Shown one piece after another: positions 1-6,511 of a stretch of DNA of 6,530 nt (within the stretch, counting starts at the first letter, position 1; the number at the start of each line of letters is the position of its first letter). A program made the position numbers and the translations under genes. Source of the stretch: an uncultured Oscillospiraceae bacterium. Its GTDB lineage: Bacteria > Bacillota > Clostridia > Oscillospirales > Oscillospiraceae. The notes under the pieces are model-generated. The model did not search any database, had not been told where the DNA came from, and worked only from the letters and a program-made list of their open reading frames with translations. Location: the NCBI GenBank assembly GCA_958438185.1, contig CAUBQU010000078.1, positions 1 to 6,530 of the forward strand, given 5' to 3'.

Positions 1-192
1 GCAGTACGGGATCACCGCTTTTTTATACGGGATCGTGACGTTCATCCCGGCCAGCTCCGTCGTGCGCAGAAACGCATCCAGCCGCTCCGGCGCGACCTCG
101 TAGAGGTCGTAGGGGTAAGACGCCAGCTGCGCATGGAGCTGTGGGGAGTAGCTGTGGCCCAGCTTCTCCCCCAAAAGGCCGTAGCGCTGCAT
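1..192 (-). CDS. aroE: Shikimate dehydrogenase, N-terminal part (runs off left edge)
   Basis: This is the first 64 codons of a shikimate dehydrogenase, which reduces 3-dehydroshikimate to shikimate with NADPH in the cytosol. The ATG at 192-190 overlaps the pheA stop as ATGA, and a GGAGG lies 7 bases upstream (200-204). The visible protein begins MQRYGLLGEKLGHSYSPQLH, with the shikimate-binding S-x-S-P motif at residues 14-17. It continues to GMNVTIPYKK (residues 49-58), the AroE family signature whose lysine (K57, next to the second lysine K58) is the catalytic residue known from the family. The frame is open to base 1. The catalytic aspartate, the NADP-binding Rossmann domain and the C-terminus lie outside the window, so it cannot be checked whether the gene is intact or fused to shikimate kinase. 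A quinate/shikimate dehydrogenase paralogue is possible in principle, but the position in an aro operon favours AroE. Confidence 0.93.
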   Translation of the reverse strand, partial: MQRYGLLGEKLGHSYSPQLHAQLASYPYDLYEVAPERLDAFLRTTELAGMNVTIPYKKAVIPYC

Positions 193-1334
193 CAGATGAC
201 CTCCGAATAGCTGCCCAGATACTTGCACTCCTCGCACAGGTCGCCCAGCTCGCAGATGAGCTGCACAAATTCATCAGAATAGATGGACGTCTCCAGATCG
301 AAATAGAACATGAATTCAAAATCCCGGTCCGGCAGCGGGCGGCTCTCCAGCTTCTGCAGGTTGATACCCAGGGCATACAGCCGCGCCAGAACCTTATACA
401 GCGCGCCGGGACGATGGGGCAGGATCATCATCAGCGTCGTCTTATCCGCACCGGGATAAATTTCCGGCTTGCGGGAGATGCAGATGAAGCGGGTGTGGTT
501 ATTGCCGTTGTCCTGCACGGTGGATTCCAGGCACTGCAGGCCGTAGAGCTCCGCGCAGCGGTAGGACGACAGCGCTGCAACGTCGCTGCGGTCCGACTGG
601 GCGACCATCGCCGCCGCCTCGGCGGTATTTTCGCAGCAGGTGACCTTCACATCCGGCATGGACTTGAGGAAATCGGCGCACTGGGCAATGGCCTGCTCGT
701 GGGAATAGATCTCCCGGATCTGGGCCTTTTTCGTATTGGGCTTGGCCAGCAGGCAATGATTGACCTTGATGCGGGTGGAGCGGACGATATAGAAATTGTG
801 CTCGACCATCAGATCATAAACCTGCTTGACAGAGCCCGCCGTGCTGTTTTCAATGGGGATGATGCCATACTCGCACAGCCCGCTCTCAATGGCGGAGAAG
901 ACGCCCTCGAAATTCTTCACATACATCACATGGGGATTGGCAAAGATCCGCTCGCAGGCCATGGTGGAGAAGGATCCATCGACCCCCTGGCAGACGACCT
1001 GGGCCGTCTTCGGAAACAGCTTCGGCGTGTTCTCGATGGCATTGTGGATCAGCTCATACTGCTCCGTTGTATTGGTCACCAAGCGGCTCTGGTAAGAGCG
1101 GCTGAGCTCAAACAGCAGGGAGTAGAGGACCCGCGTATAGTCCTGCATATCCGGCCGGGCTGCCGCCGAGACCCGCGCCAGCTTTTCCCGCTCTCTGGCC
1201 GCATCCAGCACCGGCAGATGGTTTTCCTTTTTGTAGTCGGCGATCTGCCCGGCAATATCCATCCGCTGCTCGATGAGCTGCACCAGTTGGCCGTCGACCT
1301 CGTCGATTTTTTCTCTGAGTTCCTGCAAATTCAT
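192..1334 (-). CDS. pheA: Bifunctional chorismate mutase / prephenate dehydratase (P-protein)
   Basis: A 380-residue cytosolic enzyme that converts chorismate to prephenate and then to phenylpyruvate, the precursor of phenylalanine. Residues 1 to about 85 are an AroQ-type chorismate mutase. R7, R24, K35, D44, R47 and E48 align by eye with the E. coli PheA active-site residues R11, R28, K39, D48, R51 and E52. Residues about 112-287 are the prephenate dehydratase, with GIIPIENSTAGSV (157-169), SHEQAIAQC (211-219) and the catalytic TRF motif (281-283). Residues about 298-375 are an ACT domain with GAL (310-312) and ESRP (330-333), the motifs that bind phenylalanine in E. coli PheA, so feedback inhibition by phenylalanine is expected. 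The length is typical of the fused protein (about 360-390). The ATG at 1334 overlaps the aroC stop by 4 bases and follows an AAGGAGA at 1341-1347. The stop overlaps the aroE start in the same way. Confidence 0.97.
   Translation of the reverse strand: MNLQELREKIDEVDGQLVQLIEQRMDIAGQIADYKKENHLPVLDAAREREKLARVSAAARPDMQDYTRVLYSLLFELSRSYQSRLVTNTTEQYELIHNAIENTPKLFPKTAQVVCQGVDGSFSTMACERIFANPHVMYVKNFEGVFSAIESGLCEYGIIPIENSTAGSVKQVYDLMVEHNFYIVRSTRIKVNHCLLAKPNTKKAQIREIYSHEQAIAQCADFLKSMPDVKVTCCENTAEAAAMVAQSDRSDVAALSSYRCAELYGLQCLESTVQDNGNNHTRFICISRKPEIYPGADKTTLMMILPHRPGALYKVLARLYALGINLQKLESRPLPDRDFEFMFYFDLETSIYSDEFVQLICELGDLCEECKYLGSYSEVI
200..204 (-). promoter_or_regulatory. Ribosome binding site of aroE
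   Basis: A GGAGG on the minus strand, 7 bases before the ATG at 192, lies inside the last codons of pheA. It supports the choice of a start that overlaps the pheA stop codon. The aroE reading frame is only 64 codons long in this window, so the site is useful evidence that the truncated frame is real. Confidence 0.8.
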
Positions 1335-2335
1335 AGCGCTTCTCCTTCCAATAATGCATCATATACCGCAACTGCTGCCGCTGCCTCGACACAAGGCTGC
1401 GCCCGCAGCACAATACAAGGGTCATGCCGGCCGTGAATGACCAGCTCCGTTTCCGCCTGCCGCGCCAGGTCCACGCTGCGCTGGGGCAGCGCGATGGACG
1501 GCGTCGGCTTGAAGGCCACCCGGAATGTCAGAGGCATCCCGGTCGTCATGCCGCCAAGAATTCCGCCGTGGTGGTTCGTCTTCGTTTTGACAACGCCGTT
1601 TTCCAGATAAAACGGGTCGTTGTGTTCGCTGCCCGTCAGGTTGGCCGCGTCAAAGCCGCTGCCAAAGTCAATACCCTTGACCGCCGGGATGCCGAAGGCC
1701 GCCTGGGCAATGCGGTTTTCCATCCCGCCGAACATCGGCTCGCCCAGCCCCACCGGCAAACCGGTGACGCAGCAGCCGATGACACCGCCGACGGAATCGC
1801 CCCGGGCCATGGCCACTTCCACAGCGGCGTCCATCCCCGCCGGGTCCGTTTTGCCGCCGATGGCAAGAATTTCCGACGTAACGGCGATGCCCCGCTGCTC
1901 CAAAAGCTGCAGGCAGATGCCGCCTGCGATGCACAGCGGCGCTGTCATCCGGCCGGAAAATTGGCCGCCGCCCGCCACATCGCGGCTGTCGCCGAAGCGG
2001 CACATGGCCGGGTAATCCGCATGGCCGGGCCGGGGCACATAGCGCAGATTTTCATAGTCGCCGCTGCGGGTATTCGTATTATAAATGATAGCCGTCACCG
2101 GCGCGGCGCAGGTGCGGCCACCGGCCAGGCCCGCGATAAACACTGGCTTGTCCGCCTCGCGCCGCGCTGTCGTGCCCCGCTTTCTGCCGGGGGCGCGGCG
2201 GTCCAGAAACGCCTGGAGCTTGGCTTCGTCGATTGAAAAGCCCACCGGCAGCCCCTCCATCGTCACGCCGATGGCCGGGGCGTGGGACTGGCCGAAGATG
2301 GTAAAGCGGAACCGCGTTCCGTAGGTGTTGCTCAT
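1331..2335 (-). CDS. aroC: Chorismate synthase
   Basis: The enzyme removes phosphate from EPSP to give chorismate, using reduced FMN, and is the last common step before the aromatic branches. The frame is open to an ATG at 2350. The start chosen is the ATG at 2335, because a strong GGGAGGA sits just upstream, the protein then begins MSNTYGTRFR like its family, and the overlap with the aroA stop becomes the 4-base ATGA seen throughout the operon. From this start it is 334 residues, slightly short for the family (about 350-390). Visible motifs are GQSHA (15-19, catalytic His18), RRAPGR (46-51), RPGHAD (102-107, His105), GGQFSGRMTAPL (123-134), HHGGILGG (255-262) and GRHDPC (302-307). Two motif positions differ from the usual GESHG and SGRETA forms. 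All core motifs are present, so the protein is probably active. Confidence 0.97.
   Translation of the reverse strand: MSNTYGTRFRFTIFGQSHAPAIGVTMEGLPVGFSIDEAKLQAFLDRRAPGRKRGTTARREADKPVFIAGLAGGRTCAAPVTAIIYNTNTRSGDYENLRYVPRPGHADYPAMCRFGDSRDVAGGGQFSGRMTAPLCIAGGICLQLLEQRGIAVTSEILAIGGKTDPAGMDAAVEVAMARGDSVGGVIGCCVTGLPVGLGEPMFGGMENRIAQAAFGIPAVKGIDFGSGFDAANLTGSEHNDPFYLENGVVKTKTNHHGGILGGMTTGMPLTFRVAFKPTPSIALPQRSVDLARQAETELVIHGRHDPCIVLRAQPCVEAAAAVAVYDALLEGEAL
1341..1347 (-). promoter_or_regulatory. Ribosome binding site of pheA
   Basis: AAGGAGA on the minus strand, 6 bases before the ATG at 1334 and inside the 3' end of aroC. It fixes the pheA start at MNLQELREKID, which is also where chorismate mutase domains normally begin. 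Confidence 0.8.
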
Positions 2336-3552
2336 GCCTCTTCCTCCCATGCAATCTGCCCGCCTAGGCTGGCAAAGGCCTGCCAGAAGGCCGGGTAGGA
2401 TTTTTCCACCGCCTGCGCGCCCCGCAGCGTGACCGGCCCGGTGCAGCGCAGCGACGCGATGGCGGCGCTCATGGCGATGCGATGGTCGCCGCAGCTGTCG
2501 CAGACGCCGCCGGGCAGGCAGTTTTTGCCATAGATCTCCAGGCTGTCCGGCCCCGCCGCGCCGCTGCCGCCCAGCGCTTCGATCAGCGCCAGGGTCGTGG
2601 CGATGCGGTCGCTTTCTTTTAAGCGCAGGCGGCCGATGTCCGTGAACCGGGTCGTCCCCGGTGTCCCCGCGGCGACGACGGCCAGGGCGGGGATCAGGTC
2701 CGGGATATCCCGGCCGGGGATCGTCGCGTTCCCTTTTCGGATCGCCGCCAGGGCGTCATTCACGCGGCGGTCGCCCTGCTTCGACGCCGGGTCCAGGCCG
2801 GTGCAGTCGATCTTCGCCCCCAGGGCGTTGGCGCAGAGCCAGAAGGCCCCGCCGGACCAATCGCCCTCCACCTGCAGCCTGCCAGGGCTGCGATAGCCCC
2901 CGGGCGCAACGGTGATAGCGTTTTCCTCCCAGCGCGTCTCGACACCGAAGCAGGCAAGCGCCTGGCAGGTCATCTCCAGATAGCCCACCGATTCCAGCTG
3001 CCCGGTCAGGTCGATCCGTCCGCCGCCCAGAAGCGGCAGGGCAAAGAGCAAGCCTGTGATAAACTGGGAGGAGATATTTGCCGCCATGGTAAACTGGCTG
3101 CCCGCGAGGCGTCCCGTCAGCCGGATCGTGTCCGGCTGGGGCCGTGCCAGGGCGACGCCGTGGCGGCACAGCTCCTCCCACAGGGGCGAAAGGGGCCGCT
3201 CCGGCAGCCGCCCCGCCAGGCGGAAGGTGCAATCCGCGCCCAGGGCCGCCGCCACCGGCAGCAGGAACCGCAGCGTCGAGCCGCTCTCCCGGCAGGGCAG
3301 CACCCCGCCGGGCCGGGCCGCCCGAATGGGCATGACCCAGAAGCTTCCATTTTTATATTGTATCTCCGCCCCCAAGGCCCGCAGACAATCGGCTGTGGCG
3401 TCGATATCCGCCGAGCGGGCCGGGCAAAGGATCTCCGTCTGCGTATCCGCCAGAGCCGCGCAAATGAGCAGACGATGAGCCTGGGATTTGGAGGGCGGCG
3501 CAGTCACCCGGCCGGAGAGCTTACGCGGTGTCAGGATCGCCAGCATCGTCAC
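2332..3552 (-). CDS. aroA: 3-phosphoshikimate 1-carboxyvinyltransferase (EPSP synthase)
   Basis: This enzyme joins phosphoenolpyruvate to shikimate 3-phosphate to give EPSP and is the family targeted by glyphosate. The 406 residues show PPSKSQAHR (19-27, with K22), ESGSTLRF (89-96), RPLSPL (119-124), SSQF (161-164), DIPDLIPAL (282-290), the catalytic RLKESDRI (310-317, with K312 and E313), DHRIAM (356-361) and EKSYP (383-387). These match the substrate-binding and catalytic blocks of the family in order. It is somewhat shorter than the usual 420-450. The GTG at 3552 overlaps the aroB stop as GTGA. The in-frame ATG at 3546 is an alternative, giving 404 residues, and is better spaced from the weak upstream GGGG. 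The phosphoenolpyruvate-loop sequence ESGSTLRF differs from the classical GNAGTAMRP of E. coli. Glyphosate response cannot be read from this alone. Confidence 0.96.
   Translation of the reverse strand: MTMLAILTPRKLSGRVTAPPSKSQAHRLLICAALADTQTEILCPARSADIDATADCLRALGAEIQYKNGSFWVMPIRAARPGGVLPCRESGSTLRFLLPVAAALGADCTFRLAGRLPERPLSPLWEELCRHGVALARPQPDTIRLTGRLAGSQFTMAANISSQFITGLLFALPLLGGGRIDLTGQLESVGYLEMTCQALACFGVETRWEENAITVAPGGYRSPGRLQVEGDWSGGAFWLCANALGAKIDCTGLDPASKQGDRRVNDALAAIRKGNATIPGRDIPDLIPALAVVAAGTPGTTRFTDIGRLRLKESDRIATTLALIEALGGSGAAGPDSLEIYGKNCLPGGVCDSCGDHRIAMSAAIASLRCTGPVTLRGAQAVEKSYPAFWQAFASLGGQIAWEEEA
2342..2348 (-). promoter_or_regulatory. Ribosome binding site that decides the aroC start
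   Basis: GGGAGGA on the minus strand, with its GGAGG core 7 bases before the ATG at 2335, near-ideal spacing. The alternative upstream ATG at 2350 lies directly in front of this site and would include it in the coding sequence. The shorter reading frame is therefore preferred. Confidence 0.8.
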
Positions 3553-4601
3553 AGCCCCGCTTTCATAAAGTCTTTCAGTGCCTCGACGGGCATCTTCTCC
3601 AACCGGCAGGCGCCGATGCGCTCCGGTACGACAACGCGGATCGCGCCGCCCCGGCGCTTTTTATCCGCCAGCATAACGCCGCACAGCGCAGGCAGCGGGT
3701 AGGCCGTCCGGTCCGGCAGGCCAAATTTCTGCACTACCGCGCCGATGCGCGCTGCGCAATCGGCCGGGCAGATGCCACGGGCGCTGGCCGCCCGGGCGAC
3801 CGTCGCCATACCGATGGCCACCGCCTTGCCGTGGGAAACAGCAAACGCACTGCACGCCTCGACGGCGTGGCCCAACGTGTGGCCCAGGTTCAAAAGCTGG
3901 CGCTGGCCGTTGTCAAATTCATCGGCGGCCACGACATCCCGCTTCATCTCCACGCAGCGAGTGATGACCCGCTCCCGGTCAAACGCCAGGCCGTACTGCT
4001 CCAAATGTGCAAACAACGCTTCGTCGCCGAGGACGCCGTATTTGATGACCTCCGCGCAGCCGTCGGCAAAGATTTCCTCCGGCAGGGTCTGCAAAGTATC
4101 ATAATCGCACAGGACGAGGCACGGCTGCCAGAAGGCACCAGCCAGGTTCTTCCCGGCGTCTAAATCAATGGCCGTCTTGCCGCCGACGGAGGAGTCGACC
4201 GCCGCCAGCAGTGTCGTCGGGACCTGGGCGAAGGCGATGCCCCGCAGGTACGTCGCCGCCGCAAAGCCCGCCAGATCTCCGGGGACGCCGCCGCCCAGGG
4301 CGACAATGGCGTCCGTCCGGGTCAGGTGCTGCTCCGCCAGGAAATTCAAAAGCTTCAAATAGGTCGCGGCGCATTTGGACTGCTCCCCATGGGGGAAGGC
4401 AAAGGTGCAGACCGCAAAGCCCGCCTGCGTCAGCGATGCTTCTGCCTGCGCGCCATAGAGGGCCTGGACCGTATCATCCGTCACGATGCAGACCCGCTCG
4501 CCCGGCACCTGCGCCCGCAGCAGCGGGCCCAGCTCCGGCAAAATGCCGCTGCCGATGTGCACCGTGTAATTCCGGGAGGCTGTCACTTCGATCTTTTTCA
4601 T
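3549..4601 (-). CDS. aroB: 3-dehydroquinate synthase
   Basis: The enzyme converts DAHP to 3-dehydroquinate using NAD+ and a divalent metal such as zinc or cobalt, and is the second step of the shikimate pathway. At 350 residues it has normal length. Visible blocks are GGGVPGD (103-109, NAD binding), VPTTLLAAVDSSVGGKTAID (127-146), GKNLAGAF (150-157), AEVIKYG (183-189), NLGHTLGHAVE (238-248) and SHGKAVAIGM (256-265). E184, H241 and H257 sit at the three metal-ligand positions known from the Aspergillus enzyme, and D313-K315 form the DKK motif. The ATG at 4601 overlaps the tyrA stop by 4 bases. Its upstream region has only a weak purine-rich stretch (GAGA about 10 bases away), so it probably depends on translational coupling to tyrA more than its neighbours do. 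A 2-deoxy-scyllo-inosose synthase is a related alternative, but the operon makes AroB clear. Confidence 0.97.
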   Translation of the reverse strand: MKKIEVTASRNYTVHIGSGILPELGPLLRAQVPGERVCIVTDDTVQALYGAQAEASLTQAGFAVCTFAFPHGEQSKCAATYLKLLNFLAEQHLTRTDAIVALGGGVPGDLAGFAAATYLRGIAFAQVPTTLLAAVDSSVGGKTAIDLDAGKNLAGAFWQPCLVLCDYDTLQTLPEEIFADGCAEVIKYGVLGDEALFAHLEQYGLAFDRERVITRCVEMKRDVVAADEFDNGQRQLLNLGHTLGHAVEACSAFAVSHGKAVAIGMATVARAASARGICPADCAARIGAVVQKFGLPDRTAYPLPALCGVMLADKKRRGGAIRVVVPERIGACRLEKMPVEALKDFMKAGL

Positions 4602-5428
4602 CGCTTATCAATCTCTTTCTTCCGCATTCTGCCCTCGTCCAGCAGCTGCCGGAGGCGGGGCGCGTCCGCCGACGCAATGGCGTCGCGGTACTGGCCCAGG
4701 GCCCCGATGAGCCCATCCAGCTCCCGCAGCAGATAGTCGCCATTTTCTAAAAACAGCTCTGTCCACATATCCGGGTTCAGCCAGGCGACCCGGGTCAGGT
4801 CCTTATAGCTGCCGGCGGAAAAGCCCTTGTGCTGCCCCGCCGTCGGGCTTTTGATATATGCGTTGGAGACGACATGGGCCAGCTGCGACGTGAAGGCGAT
4901 CATCTCGTCGTGCTTCTCCGCCGTCGTGACGGTGATGCTGCCGAAGCCCGCCGGGGCCAGCAGCGCTTTGATCTCCTCCAAAAACGCCATATCGTCGTAC
5001 CGGGGCGGGACGATGACCATCGGCGCGCCGTGGAAGAGATTGCTCCGGGCGTATTTCAGCCCCGAATTGTGCGTCCCCGCCATGGGGTGCCCACCGATGA
5101 ACGTAAAGCCGTAGCGCGCGGCCAGGGCAAAGCCCACCTGGCAGATATGCCGCTTTGTGCCCAGGCAGTCGATGACCGTCCGGCCCGCCAGGCACGGAGC
5201 CATCTCCTGCAGCCACGCTTCGCTGCCAGCCGGATAGGCTGCCAGAAGGATCAGGTCGCATGTGCTAATTTTGTCCTGCGTCAGCGCCCCGTCGATGCAG
5301 CCGCTCAGGGCCGCGAATTCCTGGGTCACCTGGTTTTGGTCCAGCCCCCAGACCGTATGCCCCGCCTCGTGATACGCCTTGGCCAGGGAGCCGCCGATGA
5401 GCCCCAGGCCGACAATTCCGACTGTCAT
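4598..5428 (-). CDS. tyrA: Prephenate dehydrogenase
   Basis: The enzyme oxidatively decarboxylates prephenate to 4-hydroxyphenylpyruvate, the tyrosine precursor. Residues 1 to about 165 form a Rossmann domain with GLGLIGGS (7-14) and D30 at the end of the second strand, which suggests NAD+ over NADP+. GGHPMAG (112-118) carries the expected catalytic histidine, H114. The helical dimerisation domain follows, with [10 protein letters not shown] (181-190) and [14 protein letters not shown] (209-222). At 276 residues it is the minimal form: there is no chorismate mutase domain and no C-terminal ACT domain such as that of Bacillus subtilis TyrA. The segment after the fourth strand reads DCLGTKR (87-93), where many homologues have D-x-G-S-V-K, so the active-site serine described in Aquifex TyrA appears absent. 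The start at 5428 overlaps aroF by 4 bases. Arogenate dehydrogenase is a possible alternative because substrate preference is not visible. Confidence 0.95.
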   Translation of the reverse strand: MTVGIVGLGLIGGSLAKAYHEAGHTVWGLDQNQVTQEFAALSGCIDGALTQDKISTCDLILLAAYPAGSEAWLQEMAPCLAGRTVIDCLGTKRHICQVGFALAARYGFTFIGGHPMAGTHNSGLKYARSNLFHGAPMVIVPPRYDDMAFLEEIKALLAPAGFGSITVTTAEKHDEMIAFTSQLAHVVSNAYIKSPTAGQHKGFSAGSYKDLTRVAWLNPDMWTELFLENGDYLLRELDGLIGALGQYRDAIASADAPRLRQLLDEGRMRKKEIDKR

Positions 5429-6429
5429 GCGCCGATGACCTCCCGGATGCGAAGGACCTGCTTGGCAACTGCGTCAAACTGGTCCGGCGTCAGAGACTGG
5501 GCGCCGTCGCACAGGGCGTGCATCGGGTCGTTGTGGACCTCGATCATAATGCCGTCGGCCCCGCTGGCGGCAATGGCGTTGGCCATCGGCGCGACAAGGC
5601 GCGCTTTGCCCGTGGCGTGGCTCGGGTCGGCAATGACCGGTAGGTGCGTCAGCTCATGCAGCACCGGGATGGCCGAGACGTCCAGGGTGTTGCGGGTGAA
5701 GGTCTCGTAAGAGCGGATGCCCCGCTCGCAGAGGATGATCTTTTCATTGCCGCCGGACATAATATATTCTGCGCTCATAAGCAGCTCCTTCAGCGTCCCG
5801 GCGATGCCGCGCTTGAGGAGGATCGGCTTATCCGTCTTGCCCAGGGCCCGCAGCAGCTCGAAGTTCTGCGCGTTCCGGGCGCCGACCTGGATGATATCCA
5901 CATCATCGAACAGATCCAGATGGTTGATGCTCATGATCTCCGAGACGATGGGCAGCCCCGTCTCCCGCTTGGCTTCGGAGAGGAGCTTCAGGCCGTCCGC
6001 CTTCAGACCCTGGAAGTCATACGGCGAGGTGCGGGGCTTGAACGCGCCGCCCCGAAGCACATTGGCCCCGGAGGCCTTGACCCGCTTGGCAATGCCGATG
6101 ATCTGCTCCTCCGTCTCCACAGAGCACGGCCCGGCGATCATGCAGAAATTGCCGCCGCCGATCTTGACGCTGCCCAGGTCGATGACCGTATCGTCCGGGT
6201 GGAATTTCCGGTTGCACTTTTTATAAGGCTCACTGACCACCTGCACATTGGAGACAATGTCCAGGCTCTGCAGCAGCTCCATGTCGATCTTACTCGTATC
6301 GCCGACCAGGCCGAGAACGGTATAGTCCTTGCCTTCGGAAATGTGGACCTCCAGCTCCTGGCGTTCCAGCCAGGAGATCAGGTGCTCTCTTTGCTCCTTG
6401 GTTGCGTTGGGTTTCAATACTGCGATCAT
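5425..6429 (-). CDS. aroF: 3-deoxy-7-phosphoheptulonate (DAHP) synthase, type I-beta with N-terminal ferredoxin-like domain
   Basis: This is the committing step of aromatic synthesis, condensing phosphoenolpyruvate with erythrose 4-phosphate. The 334 residues closely follow the layout of the Thermotoga maritima enzyme. Residues 1 to about 70 are a ferredoxin-like regulatory domain starting MIAVLKP. It is followed by the linker [11 protein letters not shown] (76-86) and the TIM-barrel catalytic domain. Motifs are GPCSVE (100-105), [11 protein letters not shown] (131-141), LLKRG (204-208), CERGIRSYE (234-242), DPSHATG (268-274) and IEVHNDP (296-302). C102, H271, E297 and D308 fit the metal ligands known in Thermotoga (C102, H272, E298, D309). 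In Thermotoga the N-terminal domain mediates inhibition by tyrosine and phenylalanine, so similar control is inferred here. The ATG at 6429 has AGGAG 10 bases upstream. It is the first gene of the visible operon, directly after the leader. Confidence 0.97.
   Translation of the reverse strand: MIAVLKPNATKEQREHLISWLERQELEVHISEGKDYTVLGLVGDTSKIDMELLQSLDIVSNVQVVSEPYKKCNRKFHPDDTVIDLGSVKIGGGNFCMIAGPCSVETEEQIIGIAKRVKASGANVLRGGAFKPRTSPYDFQGLKADGLKLLSEAKRETGLPIVSEIMSINHLDLFDDVDIIQVGARNAQNFELLRALGKTDKPILLKRGIAGTLKELLMSAEYIMSGGNEKIILCERGIRSYETFTRNTLDVSAIPVLHELTHLPVIADPSHATGKARLVAPMANAIAASGADGIMIEVHNDPMHALCDGAQSLTPDQFDAVAKQVLRIREVIGA
5438..5444 (-). promoter_or_regulatory. Ribosome binding site of tyrA
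   Basis: GGGAGGT on the minus strand, 9 bases before the ATG at 5428 and within the last codons of aroF. It supports the tyrA start at [14 protein letters not shown], the normal beginning of the Rossmann domain. Confidence 0.75.
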
Positions 6430-6439
6430 ACTTCATTCG

Positions 6440-6444
6440 CTCCT
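6440..6444 (-). promoter_or_regulatory. Ribosome binding site of aroF
   Basis: AGGAG on the minus strand, 10 bases before the ATG at 6429. The spacing is a little long. An out-of-frame ATG at 6436 lies only 3 bases from the AGGAG, too close for efficient use. The aroF start is independently supported because MIAVLKP matches the beginning of the family. Confidence 0.7.
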
Positions 6445-6453
6445 GTCACTGAT

Positions 6454-6482
6454 TTTTTGCCGCTGCCTGTGCGGGGCAAAAA
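6454..6482 (-). other. Inverted repeat between leader terminator and aroF
   Basis: On the minus-strand RNA, UUUUUGCC (6482-6475) can pair perfectly with GGCAAAAA (6461-6454) across a 13-base loop. The left arm uses the second half of the terminator's U-tract, so this hairpin and the U-rich tail of the terminator share the same bases. It ends about 10 bases before the aroF ribosome binding site and does not cover it. It could stabilise the read-through RNA or be part of an alternative leader fold. It could also be a chance product of the A- and U-rich tracts. Confidence 0.45.
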
Positions 6483-6511
6483 GAAAACGCCGCACAGTCT
6501 GTTCTGTGCAG
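6467..6511 (-). repeat. Three-segment alternative-pairing repeat in the aroF leader
   Basis: Plus-strand CTGTGCGG at 6467-6474 is a perfect inverted repeat of CCGCACAG at 6490-6497. CTGTGCAG at 6504-6511 is nearly the same sequence as the first copy (7 of 8). The middle segment, which is the 3' arm of the terminator stem, can therefore pair either with the upstream arm (terminator) or with the downstream arm (no terminator). This is seen directly. That it works as a switch is inference, and because the third segment is made after the U-tract it cannot act until polymerase has passed the termination point. Confidence 0.6.

Noticed and set aside
141..1436. A 431-codon plus-strand open frame opposite pheA
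   Set aside because: It is antisense to a gene with complete chorismate mutase, dehydratase and ACT motifs. Its own translation shows no recognisable domain. Long antisense frames are expected in GC-rich coding DNA.
1424..2236. A 270-codon plus-strand open frame opposite aroC
   Set aside because: Same reason: it mirrors aroC, has an arginine- and alanine-rich composition typical of shadow frames, and has no convincing family motif.
4829..5710. A 293-codon plus-strand open frame opposite tyrA and the end of aroF
   Set aside because: It spans the tyrA/aroF junction on the opposite strand, is arginine-rich and has no domain. Both genes beneath it are well supported.
6434..6436. An out-of-frame ATG between the aroF ribosome binding site and its start, opening a 48-codon frame
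   Set aside because: It is only 3 bases from the AGGAG, and its product overlaps the conserved aroF N-terminus in another frame and has no recognisable features.
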